A stretch of DNA of 64,000 nt from Candidatus Methylomicrobium oryzae (GTDB taxonomy: Bacteria > Pseudomonadota > Gammaproteobacteria > Methylococcales > Methylomonadaceae), in assembly GCF_016745425.1 (NCBI RefSeq), contig NZ_JAERVK010000010.1, positions 104,064 to 168,063 of the forward strand. The letters run 5' to 3'. The notes beneath the pieces were generated by a model, which was not told the origin of the DNA, ran no database searches, and saw only the letters and a program-made list of their open reading frames with translations. The position numbers were made by a program, and so were the translations under genes. Shown here in pieces: positions 10,092 to 18,118 of this stretch (positions within the stretch are counted from its first letter, which is position 1; every line of letters starts with the position of its first letter).

Positions 10092-10613
10092 ATGGCCGAT
10101 CCATTTGTTGCTGAAATCAGAATTTTTCCGTTCAACTTTGCGCCTACCGGCTGGGCTTTTTGCGATGGACAATTGATGCCCCTATCCCAGAATACGGCGC
10201 TGTTTTCTTTGTTGGGTACAACCTACGGCGGTAACGGCAAATCCAATTTCGCCTTACCGGATCTACAGGGCCGCGCCCCTATGCATCCAGGACAAGGACC
10301 GGGCTTGTCATTGCATGACCTCGGTGAAACAGGCGGCTCGGAGACGGTTTCACTTCTCGAGTCGGAAATTCCGGCGCATTCGCATCAGCTTCGAGCCAAC
10401 ACGCTCGATTTGGCGGATACTAATGTGGCCAGCTCGACTGCCAGCTTTGCCCTCTCGAGCGGAGGAACCCTGTACCAGGCCACGCCGAACGCAAACGCAG
10501 CTGCGGAAGCGCTTCCCCCGGTGGGAGGCGATCAGCCCCACAATAACATGATGCCGTATCTGACCTTGAACTTCTGTATTGCCCTGCAGGGCGTATTTCC
10601 GCCGCGTACTTAA
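10092..10613 (+). CDS. Phage tail-collar domain protein (MdpB-like), copy 3
   Basis: This 173-residue third tandem copy reads AEIRIFPFNFAPTGWAFCDGQ, LLGTTYGGNG, ALPDLQGRAPMHPGQGPG and ends LNFCIALQGVFPPRT. It follows copy 2 by 9 bp with an AGGAG ribosome site. Compared with copies 1 and 2 it carries a short insertion after the PDLQGR segment (GLSLHDLGETGGSE) and a longer central region. No terminator is obvious after it; the following 330 bp hold a decayed DUF6916-like gene. Confidence 0.88.
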   Translation: MADPFVAEIRIFPFNFAPTGWAFCDGQLMPLSQNTALFSLLGTTYGGNGKSNFALPDLQGRAPMHPGQGPGLSLHDLGETGGSETVSLLESEIPAHSHQLRANTLDLADTNVASSTASFALSSGGTLYQATPNANAAAEALPPVGGDQPHNNMMPYLTLNFCIALQGVFPPRT

Positions 10614-10762
10614 GGATTTTAGGCAAAAAATAATTTTCCGGTAGAAGGTGGGCGATTTGAAGCCGGATCTGGGCTATGCCGGGCCGACGATCGGAAATTT
10701 ATTGTTTTGCCCGCTTTTAAGAATCACTCCAATTTGGAATCATAAATCCCTGTATACTATAG

Positions 10763-10935
10763 AAGGTAGTCTTAGGAGCTTCGGTACGTTTTCAAGGGCC
10801 TGCCGATACCCCTCTGGATAAGTCTGTCTATACTTTCGAGCAGGCGCCGTCCGATCGATTTTCTCTCTTCTGGAGCCCGTCGGGGAAGACGCCAAAGGCC
10901 GCTATTATCGGGTGATTTTTAATCTATTGAAGTAA
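10763..10935 (+). pseudogene. Frameshifted, truncated DUF6916-like gene
   Basis: Read in one frame from about 10763 the DNA gives FQGPADTPLDKSVYTFEQ then SDRFSLF. Shifting frame near 10868 gives EPVGEDAKGRYYRVIFNLLK and a TAA at 10933-10935. Joined, these match the C-terminal pattern of the intact gene at 12019 (FQGPGQPVLVQRIYRI...IFLVPVGKEAGGIQYEAVF). Restoring one T in the run TTTTCTCTCTTCTGG would reconnect the frames. The N-terminal half is not recognisable in any frame. It is either a real pseudogene or a sequencing error inside a shortened gene. Confidence 0.6.
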
Positions 10936-10948
10936 GGGATGTTTTACG

Positions 10949-11377
10949 TTGAAAAAGGATATCCGTAGAAGGTCTTTTTTGCGTATGATTCTTGGCGGAA
11001 TCGTTGCAGGATATGCCTCCGGCGGTATTGGCGCCATTCGGCTTCGGAAACCGACAATGCCTCGCAGAAGCTTGAATGGCAAGTTGAGCTATGGAGTTTT
11101 CGCTGCTCTGGTCGGGGAAAACTTTACGATTACCCACCCGGAATTACAAACTGAATACCGCGCGCGTGCGCAATTAGTAGAGGCCAAGATTATTTTTCTG
11201 TCTTCTGAAAACGACCAGTTTTATCTGGTGTTCCGGGTGGATGAAGGTCAAGTCCCGCCTAACGGGATCTGCCGGATTCACCATACCACTGCCGGAAAGG
11301 CTTCGCTTTTCCTGCAGTCGATGGGAACGGACTTTCCGGGCAATTATTGCCGGGCTGAATTTAACCTGCTGCTTTAA
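10949..11377 (+). CDS. Twin-arginine-signal protein with a DUF6916-like domain
   Basis: This 142-residue protein starts at a TTG (10949) with AGTAAGGGA about 9 bp upstream. The N-terminus KKDIRRRSFLRMILGG has a twin-arginine-like motif and is followed by a glycine/alanine-rich hydrophobic stretch, suggesting Tat export. The remaining 100 residues (FAALVGENFTI...AQLVEAK...FNLLL) have the size and end pattern of the DUF6916-like proteins nearby (FNLL against EAVF). The function is unknown. It lies between tail-collar genes and a GNAT gene in the same orientation, with 9 bp to the latter, so it likely belongs to the same operon. Confidence 0.7.
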   Translation: MKKDIRRRSFLRMILGGIVAGYASGGIGAIRLRKPTMPRRSLNGKLSYGVFAALVGENFTITHPELQTEYRARAQLVEAKIIFLSSENDQFYLVFRVDEGQVPPNGICRIHHTTAGKASLFLQSMGTDFPGNYCRAEFNLLL

Positions 11378-11386
11378 GTTAAACGC

Positions 11387-11857
11387 ATGACAAGCTTCAG
11401 TTTACGACCATGCGGCGCGTCCGATCACGACTTTCTTTATGCCGTTTATGCTTCGACGCGTACGGAGGAACTGGCTCTCGTGGATTGGGACGAAAGCCGG
11501 AAAGCCCAGTTCCTGGAGATGCAGTTTTCTGCCCAGCACCGCTATTACCATGAAAACTACGCCAATACCGATTTTTCCGTCATCCTGTTCGATAACCGGA
11601 TGGCCGGCCGCCTCTACATTGCTCGCTGGCCGGAGGAAATTCGCATTGTCGATCTTGCGCTTTTACCGGAATTTAGAAATGCGGGCATCGGTACGGCCAT
11701 TTTAAAAAGCGTGTTAAGTGAGGCCGCTGCAGTTCGAAAGCCGGTCCGGATTCATGTCGAGCGCTTCAATCCGGCCATCTCCTTATATCGGCGTTTGGGC
11801 TTTGTAGAAATCGGCGAGCATGGTGTGTATTTTTTGATGGAGTGCGGTTGCGGCTAA
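11387..11857 (+). CDS. GNAT-family N-acetyltransferase
   Basis: This 156-residue protein has a GNAT fold: an N-terminal FSLRPCGASDHDFLYAVYASTR, a central VDLALLPEFRNAGIGTAILK that fits motif A (acetyl-CoA pyrophosphate loop R-x-x-G-x-G/A), and a C-terminal NPAISLYRRLGFVEIGEHG typical of motif B. It would transfer an acetyl group from acetyl-CoA to an amine, and the substrate is unknown. It starts 9 bp after the Tat-signal gene. A GNAT enzyme among tail-collar genes suggests it modifies a component of the locus, but that is inference. Confidence 0.85.
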   Translation: MTSFSLRPCGASDHDFLYAVYASTRTEELALVDWDESRKAQFLEMQFSAQHRYYHENYANTDFSVILFDNRMAGRLYIARWPEEIRIVDLALLPEFRNAGIGTAILKSVLSEAAAVRKPVRIHVERFNPAISLYRRLGFVEIGEHGVYFLMECGCG

Positions 11858-12018
11858 TAAAGGGAAAATAACTTGTGGGCATGAAGTTGGTTATATTGAG
11901 CCGGCAATTCGGTTCATTTTATTTTCATGGCCAAAAACTTGTCGGCTCTGGCCGGCAATTCGGAAAACCCATTGCCGGTTCAACTATAATTAACGTTAAC
12001 AAAAGGGTATGATCCGCT

Positions 12019-12312
12019 GTGCTTGAAACTTTGACAAAAGAAAACTGGGAAGCCTATCTGAATAAAGATTTTCAGGTTCAAGTCGACCATCGGAATGCCG
12101 TCGATATGAATCTGGTTTCGGTGTCCGGATTCGGGCGGCGTTTGAACGGTGGCCGCGAGGCTTATTCCTTATTGTTTCAAGGGCCCGGCCAGCCGGTGCT
12201 GGTGCAGCGCATTTATCGGATTCAGCAGTCGCAACTGGGAAGCATGGACATCTTTCTGGTGCCGGTCGGCAAAGAGGCGGGCGGTATTCAGTATGAAGCC
12301 GTATTTACCTGA
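12019..12312 (+). CDS. DUF6916-like protein (intact copy)
   Basis: This 97-residue protein starts at GTG 12019 with AAAAGGG upstream at a long spacing. The start LETLTKENWEAYLNKDFQV and end IFLVPVGKEAGGIQYEAVF match my memory of the DUF6916 family, small proteins often found beside tail-collar genes; no database search was possible. There is no signal peptide. The 160-bp gap before it holds a 13-bp direct repeat GCCGGCAATTCGG (11900-11912 and 11951-11963) and a TATAAT at 11985-11990, so it may have its own promoter. Confidence 0.7.
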   Translation: MLETLTKENWEAYLNKDFQVQVDHRNAVDMNLVSVSGFGRRLNGGREAYSLLFQGPGQPVLVQRIYRIQQSQLGSMDIFLVPVGKEAGGIQYEAVFT

Positions 12313-12563
12313 GAATGATGCCGCTTTATCGGTCTGCGCCGGGCATTCTATGGCGATGATACAAGTGATGAAGACTGAATGACGTAAATGGAGCGTATTT
12401 CCTAGTGTTTTAATAAGTTGTAGCAGCCGAAAGGCGGATTGTGATTATAATGATTGCGGAGAGATATCCGTTACGGTAGAACTACCGGAGGGAGTTTCCG
12501 GGTTCGGGTGAAGGGCGATTTCGGTGGACCTTCAGCATTATAACTACAATAAAGAGAAACCTT

Positions 12564-12980
12564 ATGAAATCATTTAATTTATTAGGATTAATTGCAGTTT
12601 CGTTTTGTTATATTCCGGCGATTCAAGCCGCTGAACACCATAGCGGGCACGGCGCCGGGATGTCCGGCGGAGGTGGGGGCAGTGCGAGTCAATGCCAGAA
12701 AGCCAGGTTGGAACGTTTTAATCCGCCGCATCTGGCGAAAGTGGCGCCGGGCGCTGCTTTTTCTTTTTATGCCTTTAATATAGATAACCCCAGCCAGTTA
12801 TCCGCTACCGTCAAAAAAGAGCCGGTGGAGCTGACTGCGGAATATAAGGAGCCCTATTTTCTTGTCAAGGGCAAGTTGCCGGCTCATTTGACTAAGACCG
12901 CCGCCCGGATCGATATTAAGGCTTCCGCCAAGTCGCCCCATTGCGAAGAAGAAAAGGGCTGGCTGCTGATCATCGAATGA
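12564..12980 (+). CDS. Small secreted protein with His/Gly-rich N-terminus
   Basis: This 138-residue protein starts at ATG 12564 with AGAGAAA upstream. The signal peptide runs to AIQA, after which the mature protein starts AEHHSGHGAGMSGGGGGS, a His/Gly-rich tail that could bind metal. The remainder (VAPGAAFSFYAFNIDNPSQLSATVKKEPVEL...SPHCEEEKGWLLIIE) looks like a small beta-sandwich. It has two cysteines, near the start of the mature domain and near the end, which could form a disulfide. The family is not recognised. The 250-bp upstream gap contains the hairpin CGGTAGAACTACCG at about 12473-12487. Confidence 0.65.
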   Translation: MKSFNLLGLIAVSFCYIPAIQAAEHHSGHGAGMSGGGGGSASQCQKARLERFNPPHLAKVAPGAAFSFYAFNIDNPSQLSATVKKEPVELTAEYKEPYFLVKGKLPAHLTKTAARIDIKASAKSPHCEEEKGWLLIIE

Positions 12981-13081
12981 TAGTGTCGTGCGTCTGGAGT
13001 GCCGTTTCGCGCACGCTTCGGTGATTTTCCGGTTTTTGGCCCATGTTCCCAGCTTCCGTTTACCAATGAAAAGCTTCTTCG

Positions 13082-13876
13082 ATGTCAGCTAATCCCCCTG
13101 TCAAGCGGTGCGTCGCTTATTGCCTGGCGCACCGTTTCAATGTCGACGCCTTGGCGAGAGCGCTCTCGGAATCAAGTCTTATCCGGTTGATCAAAGGCGC
13201 GCTGCTGGTCGAGGAAAACGATACTTATTCGGTTATTCTGGGTTACGGCGCGGCGGTGCACTGGAACGTCAGCCCGGAGCGCCAGGCGGTGATCCATCGC
13301 GTGCTGTTGGCCAATGCCGAGCAGCCTTTGGCGTCAATTGAGGAGGATCACTTCACGTTTACCTATGACTGCTCAGTCACGCGAATTATCGAGGATCATA
13401 TCGAGCTCGAGTCCTCCGATCCGATCCTGATGTTTGCGTTGTCACAGGGGATGGCGCAGTCGATCAAGTTGGCATCCTTCGAAACCCAAGCGCTTAGGAC
13501 CATCGAAAATACCAGTTATATTCCGAAGTCCCTGGCCGACAAAGGCAGGATCAACATCAGCCGTCGCGAGATTGCCAAAATCCGCGGCCAGTTGTTTCTG
13601 ACCAAAAGCGACATCATCGTCAACTACGATCTCCTCGATATTCCGGAGTTTTTCTGGGAGTATCCGGAATACGAAGACTATTACGCAATCGCGGCTAAAT
13701 ATCTCGAAATCGCGCCTCGCACCGACGTGCTGTCGAAAAAACTCGAAACGATCCACGAATTGTTCGAGATGTTGGCCGATGAACAAAACCATCGTCATTC
13801 TTCACGGTTGGAGTGGATCATCATCTGGCTGATCGCATTCGAAATCGGGATGACGATCTACGACAAGGTGCTATAA
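13082..13876 (+). CDS. RMND1/DUF155 family membrane-anchored protein
   Basis: This 264-residue protein is of the family that includes yeast Rmd1/Rmd8 and human RMND1 (PF02582); no enzymatic activity is established for it. Family features seen are VILGYGAAVHWNVS near residue 60, DHIELESSDPILMFALSQGMAQS around residues 105-125, and the C-terminal helix LEWIIIWLIAFEIGMTIYD, a single membrane anchor that closes the protein. The ATG at 13082 has no strong ribosome site. The stop is 4 bp before rlmJ, so the two are likely co-expressed. Confidence 0.85.
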   Translation: MSANPPVKRCVAYCLAHRFNVDALARALSESSLIRLIKGALLVEENDTYSVILGYGAAVHWNVSPERQAVIHRVLLANAEQPLASIEEDHFTFTYDCSVTRIIEDHIELESSDPILMFALSQGMAQSIKLASFETQALRTIENTSYIPKSLADKGRINISRREIAKIRGQLFLTKSDIIVNYDLLDIPEFFWEYPEYEDYYAIAAKYLEIAPRTDVLSKKLETIHELFEMLADEQNHRHSSRLEWIIIWLIAFEIGMTIYDKVL

Positions 13877-13880
13877 ACTC

Positions 13881-14732
13881 GTGCTGAGTTATCGTCATGC
13901 CTTCCATGCCGGCAATTTTGCCGATGTGCTGAAACACTTGGTGCTGGTGCATATCCTTGAGCATCTGAAAAAGAAAGATAAACCTTTCTGTTACATCGAT
14001 ACGCACGCGGGCGCGGGGATGTATGCGTTGAACAGCGAATTTGCATTAAAAAACCGCGAGTTCGAATCCGGCATCGCCAGGGTGTGGCAACGAGACGATA
14101 CGCTGCCAGGCATCCAGCGTTATCTCGAACTGGTCAGGCAGTGCAATCAGGGGACGGAGCTGGCGCATTACCCAGGCTCTCCCTGTATTGCCGCCACGCT
14201 GATGCGTAAGGACGACAGGCTGTGTCTCTACGATTTGCATTCTACCGAATTCAAGTTTCTGCATAGGCTCTTTGAGAAAGACCGGCGCATCAAGACCTTT
14301 CATGCAGACGGCCTGGTCGATTCCCTCGGGTTGTTGCCGCCGAAGGAGCGTCGCGGTCTGGTTTTGATCGATCCTTCCTATGAGCTCTCCGACGATTACC
14401 GTTTAGTGATCGAAAGCCTGAAAAAAATGCACAAGCGGTTTGCAACCGGGATTTATGCGCTGTGGTATCCGGTTGTCGAACGCCAGCGGATCCGTCGCCT
14501 GGAACGGCAACTGCAAGACAGCGGTATCGGAAATGTCGCGCTGTTTGAGCTGGGCATCGCTCCCGACAGCAAGGGGCGCGGAATGACCGCCAGCGGCATG
14601 GTCGTGATCAATCCCCCCTGGACATTGGTAGCCGAAATGCAGCGGGAACTGCCGTGGTTAGCCGACGCGCTGGGGGCCGAAAAACAGGGCAACTACCGGA
14701 TCGTGAATCTGGTGCACGAAAGCGCCGGCTAA
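13881..14732 (+). CDS. rlmJ: 23S rRNA (adenine-N6)-methyltransferase RlmJ
   Basis: This 283-residue protein methylates N6 of adenine 2030 in 23S rRNA using S-adenosylmethionine. The start LSYRHAFHAGNFADVLKH is diagnostic of the RlmJ/YhiR family. YIDTHAGAG provides the SAM-binding glycine motif and LIDPSYE is the catalytic D-P-P/S-Y motif of N6-adenine methyltransferases. GTG 13881 is the likely start. It directly follows the RMND1-family gene. Confidence 0.95.
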   Translation: MLSYRHAFHAGNFADVLKHLVLVHILEHLKKKDKPFCYIDTHAGAGMYALNSEFALKNREFESGIARVWQRDDTLPGIQRYLELVRQCNQGTELAHYPGSPCIAATLMRKDDRLCLYDLHSTEFKFLHRLFEKDRRIKTFHADGLVDSLGLLPPKERRGLVLIDPSYELSDDYRLVIESLKKMHKRFATGIYALWYPVVERQRIRRLERQLQDSGIGNVALFELGIAPDSKGRGMTASGMVVINPPWTLVAEMQRELPWLADALGAEKQGNYRIVNLVHESAG

Positions 14733-14843
14733 ATCGGTATATCGAACTCACTTTCCGTTTCGAACCCGCTCCGGTACGGGAAGAGTGATACGAAAGTTCG
14801 TCCGGAGGGCTGTCGGCTTTGGCTTTGTAAGCAAAACCGCGAC

Positions 14844-14933
14844 ATGGCAAAACGGAGTTTAATTTCTGCGCTGCTCGTCACAACATTGATATCGCTTATC
14901 TGTTTTGCCGATAGCCCATTTGTAAATCAGTAA
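14844..14933 (+). CDS. Possible 29-residue secreted miniprotein or gene remnant
   Basis: ATG 14844 to TAA 14933 encodes MAKRSLISALLVTTLISLIC then FADSPFVNQ, which looks like a complete signal peptide with almost nothing behind it. The ribosome site is poor. It could be a leader peptide, a tiny membrane peptide, or the relic of a lost secreted protein. Confidence 0.25.
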   Translation: MAKRSLISALLVTTLISLICFADSPFVNQ

Positions 14934-14971
14934 TAAGTGACTATTCTTGTGGTAACTAAGTTGTCCATGTG

Positions 14972-15682
14972 ATGAGGTCTGTCTTGATTACTGCTAACAA
15001 TGGCGATTTTGACGAATCTCCGGCGCTAAAATTTGTTTATGATGAATCCACTGCCGGATTCTGCGAATGGCCTGCTTTGTCGGTAGAAAAGCGGCTCGAA
15101 CGCCTGGCTTTTCGGGTTTCACGAATGCCCAGGTCTTTACGGGCGCATGTGGAGCGTATTCATTACTGTTTCGGTCATCATTTGAATGAACAATTGTATG
15201 CGGCGCTGATCGATTTGCTGATTGTTCTCAACCAGTCGGGACGCAGGCTGAGTCTGCGCATGATATTCGGATCTAGATCGCGGCTGACCGCCGGTCAGTT
15301 TCAGATGCTGAGAGATTTCTTGAAAAAGGAAGAGAATGCGCTCGAATCGTTACCGCATGCCCGTTTTTCACTGTTCAGCAAGGGATTGCAGTCGAGCGTC
15401 ATGCTGGTGCAGATGGTCGAAGAGCCGCGCGAAACGATGCATGATCCTTTGCAATTGGCAAGAGATTATGTCGAGTTCAGCCAGTTGGACGAAGCGGTCC
15501 GGGTGCTTGAACAAGCCATTCTGGATCACCCGGACCGCTTTGAATTACACAATGAGCTCTTGACGCTCTACCGCTCGACCCGAGATCGAGCAGGTTTTAA
15601 GCGGACTCATCAAGCGCTTGTCCGTCTCGGGGCCAATCTGCCGCCTGAATGGGGGCAATTGGGCGATTTTTTAAAGGTCTGA
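14972..15682 (+). CDS. Hypothetical protein with C-terminal TPR-like / FimV-tail-like helices
   Basis: This 236-residue protein may start at ATG 14972 or the adjoining GTG 14969. No signal peptide or membrane span is seen. The central region is helical and rich in Leu/Arg. The last 70 residues (DPLQLARDYVEFSQLDEAVRVLEQAI...ELHNELLTLYRSTRDRAGF) read as TPR-like helix pairs, resembling the FimV C-terminal domain. It is the first gene of a tightly packed five-gene set with a Ras-like GTPase and roadblock proteins (4 bp to the next gene), so it may be a scaffold for that switch. Function is inferred from context only. Confidence 0.65.
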   Translation: MRSVLITANNGDFDESPALKFVYDESTAGFCEWPALSVEKRLERLAFRVSRMPRSLRAHVERIHYCFGHHLNEQLYAALIDLLIVLNQSGRRLSLRMIFGSRSRLTAGQFQMLRDFLKKEENALESLPHARFSLFSKGLQSSVMLVQMVEEPRETMHDPLQLARDYVEFSQLDEAVRVLEQAILDHPDRFELHNELLTLYRSTRDRAGFKRTHQALVRLGANLPPEWGQLGDFLKV

Positions 15683-15685
15683 TCA

Positions 15686-16867
15686 ATGTCGGATAAAAAA
15701 CCATTAACAGTTGCGCTCCATGGAATGGATGAACGCAGCCGTAAAATCATGATGATGTTTTTGCAGGGCCCATGCAGGGGGACGGTGATTGTAATTGATG
15801 ATGACGACCCTGATGTCGATATTTTCGACGGGGACATGCCCGCTTCAAAAAAATTATTATCTGAACATTTGAGAGCGGCGAGGGAAAAGCCGACGATCGT
15901 ACTGTCTTTGCAGGATTTCAATCATGAGGGCGTGCTCCAGGTCAGGAAACCGGTAAAAACCGATGACATGCTAGCGGTGTTGAATGAAGCAAAAGTTCAG
16001 TTGGCCGACTTTGCCAGGAAAAAGGCCGAGAAACAGGCGGTTCTCGCGACGTCTGAGGCGGAAGAAGATGATGAGTCTGAGCCGCAGCCTTTCAAGACCT
16101 ATGTGCTGGACCGGGATGAGCGCAAAAAAACCTCGAAGCACCGGACGGCGATGCGCTTCGATGAAAAAGGCTTTCAGGGGTATATCGGCTCGCTGTCCGA
16201 CATCGACGTCAATGATCCGGCGCAATTTGCAAACGCATCGTATGATCCGAAGGATTACTTTCAAGGATATATCCAGTCCGCATTTATGGTGTGCCATGCC
16301 AAAGGCCAGATCATGCAACTGCAGTCGGGATGGAAACCGATCATGATTTTTCCACATACGCATGAAGTGTGGCTCGACGCCGATGATCCGCAATTGCGGG
16401 CATTTGCCGGTATCAAGTTAAATCAGAACTCGACTTCCAAAATGTCGATCAGTCCGGTGAATGCACAAACCATGGGATTGGGCGGATCGTTGGACAAGTT
16501 TCAGAGCATGGATGCCTTTTTATGGAAACTGGCCTGTTGGACGTCAAAAGGCCGTTACCCCCGCCTGATTGATTATACTCAGCCGGTCTATCTCAAATGC
16601 TGGCCCAATTTTACGCGTCTGTTGATTACGCCGCACGCACTCAGAATTGCAGCGTTGTTGATGCAGGGCCCCCGGACATTGCCGAACGTTGCGCAGGTGC
16701 TCGATATCAAGCCGCAATATGTGTTTGTATTCGCCAGCGCTGCCTGCGCATTGGGTCTGATGAGGCAGGCGAAGCGGGAAGCCGATAATCTGATTCAGCC
16801 GCCGGAGGTAAAAGCGACTAAGGGGCAGGGCTTATTGAGCCGTATCATGAATAAATTGCGCGGTTAA
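15686..16867 (+). CDS. Hypothetical protein with degenerate receiver-like N-terminus, GTPase-module partner
   Basis: This 393-residue soluble protein starts at ATG 15686. The N-terminus (VALHGMDERSRKIMMMF...GTVIVIDDDDPDVDIFD...PTIVLSL...VLQVRKPVKTDDML) resembles the alternation of a response-regulator receiver with the RKP switch lysine, but a phospho-acceptor Asp in the usual place is not clear. Residues about 190-370 hold a distinct domain (DYFQGYIQSAFMVCHAKGQI...WLDADDPQLRAFA) that ends in a winged-helix-like segment (LLMQGPRTLPNVAQVLDIK). I do not recognise a family. It lies between the TPR-like protein and the GTPase with short gaps, so it probably acts in the same pathway. Confidence 0.65.
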   Translation: MSDKKPLTVALHGMDERSRKIMMMFLQGPCRGTVIVIDDDDPDVDIFDGDMPASKKLLSEHLRAAREKPTIVLSLQDFNHEGVLQVRKPVKTDDMLAVLNEAKVQLADFARKKAEKQAVLATSEAEEDDESEPQPFKTYVLDRDERKKTSKHRTAMRFDEKGFQGYIGSLSDIDVNDPAQFANASYDPKDYFQGYIQSAFMVCHAKGQIMQLQSGWKPIMIFPHTHEVWLDADDPQLRAFAGIKLNQNSTSKMSISPVNAQTMGLGGSLDKFQSMDAFLWKLACWTSKGRYPRLIDYTQPVYLKCWPNFTRLLITPHALRIAALLMQGPRTLPNVAQVLDIKPQYVFVFASAACALGLMRQAKREADNLIQPPEVKATKGQGLLSRIMNKLRG

Positions 16868-16898
16868 CTCAGCACAGCGGAACGACACGATCATCACT

Positions 16899-17435
16899 AT
16901 GAGTCAGTACAAAATTATTTTTACAGGGCCGGTTGGAGCCGGAAAAACCACGGCAATCCATTCAATCAGCGATGTGCCGCCGGTAAAAACCGATGCGTCC
17001 GCGAGCGATATGACCAAATCCAGAAAGGCGGCCACGACTGTTGCAATGGATTACGGCATCATGAACCTCTCCGATGGAGAGAAAATTCATTTATACGGAA
17101 CGCCGGGGCAGGAGCGTTTCGATTTCATGTGGGATATCCTGATCAATGGAGGCATCGGATTGGTGCTGTTGCTGGATAATACCCGCGCCGACCCGTTCAA
17201 GGATATGAAGTTTTTCCTGGAAGCTTTCGGCGATTTCATTTCGAAAACCAGTGTCGCGATCGGAGTTACGCAGATGGACCTGAGCAGTAAACCGACGATT
17301 GCCGATTATCATACGCAATTGCAGGCTTCGGGTTTGAGACCCCCGGTTTTCGCTGTGGACGCCCGGGTTAGAAGCGATGTGTCGCTGTTGGTGCAATCCC
17401 TTCTCTATTCTCTGGATCCGGGGTTGTCCGAATAA
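16899..17435 (+). CDS. Small Ras-like GTPase (MglA-type / GTP-binding protein)
   Basis: This 178-residue GTPase has a P-loop GPVGAGKTT at residues 10-18, a switch II-like YGTPGQERF at residues 66-74 (replacing D-T-A-G-Q), and a base-recognition element TQMD at 124-127 in place of N-K-x-D. Such bacterial GTPases paired with roadblock proteins (as MglA with MglB) control polarity, motility or pilus placement. The non-standard G4 motif may change nucleotide affinity or specificity. It lies 31 bp after the preceding gene and 1 bp before the next, indicating an operon. Confidence 0.85.
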   Translation: MSQYKIIFTGPVGAGKTTAIHSISDVPPVKTDASASDMTKSRKAATTVAMDYGIMNLSDGEKIHLYGTPGQERFDFMWDILINGGIGLVLLLDNTRADPFKDMKFFLEAFGDFISKTSVAIGVTQMDLSSKPTIADYHTQLQASGLRPPVFAVDARVRSDVSLLVQSLLYSLDPGLSE

Positions 17436-17436
17436 T

Positions 17437-18081
17437 ATGAGCGCCTATCATTTGACAGAGGAGCTTTTTCTGTATCCGACGCCGTCGGGAGCCTACTATG
17501 CGGTGTCTTCGAACGAGATTGACAAGCCGCGCCAGTTTATCCGGCAGATGCTGTTACAGCCTGCGACCAAGGCTTTAACCATCGAAAATCTGCAGGAATT
17601 GACAGGCTTGGAAGACCCGGAAAAATGCATGGAAATGCTGCATCACTGTCAAAAGCTGGGCTGGGTACAGGGATTGAAACAAGAATTGAGTTATCCGTCG
17701 GAGCAACTCGACAAAATTTTACCGGATATGTTGAGCGCTATTACCGAGAACGGTAAGGTGCTGCTGGCGGATATGGAAGGGTTTTATCTGGCAAGCCATG
17801 GATTTCCTCATGAAGTGGCTGAAGAGTTATCGGCATTGAGTGCTGAGATTGCAAACGTTCACGCGCGCCGTTCCGGAGTGTTGATGAATAATTTAGGGCA
17901 GACAAGCCAGGCCTGGGCTATTGTTGATGTGTTCGGAAATAGCCAAATGGGATTCTGGCCGCTGTTCATTGGAAAAAATCGTTTTGTATTGATCATTTCC
18001 GGGATTCCCCATTTTAATCAGCCGGAATTTGTGAGTTTGATTTGGGCTTTGGCGATTCGTTACGCGGCTAAAGCCTCTTAA
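17437..18081 (+). CDS. Roadblock/LC7-like protein with an N-terminal helical domain
   Basis: This 214-residue protein starts at ATG 17437, 1 bp after the GTPase stop; an in-frame GTG at 17377 would overlap the GTPase by 59 bp. Residues 1-85 form a helical, possibly winged-helix domain (QEL...EDPEKCMEMLHHCQKLGW). Residues about 90-205 look like a roadblock fold: LDKILPDMLSAI, VLLADMEGFYLASHGF, AIVDVFGNSQMGFWPL, RFVLIISG. Roadblock dimers bind and regulate Ras-like GTPases, so this is a candidate activator or effector adaptor for the GTPase upstream. Confidence 0.7.
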   Translation: MSAYHLTEELFLYPTPSGAYYAVSSNEIDKPRQFIRQMLLQPATKALTIENLQELTGLEDPEKCMEMLHHCQKLGWVQGLKQELSYPSEQLDKILPDMLSAITENGKVLLADMEGFYLASHGFPHEVAEELSALSAEIANVHARRSGVLMNNLGQTSQAWAIVDVFGNSQMGFWPLFIGKNRFVLIISGIPHFNQPEFVSLIWALAIRYAAKAS

Positions 18082-18118
18082 AATTTTAATAATAATTTTT
18101 CATTAAAGAGGAAGCGAT

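Noticed and set aside
12420..12560. Riboswitch upstream of the His/Gly-rich secreted protein
   Set aside because: A hairpin (CGGTAGAACTACCG) and GC-rich segment are present, but no conserved riboswitch core that I know is visible.
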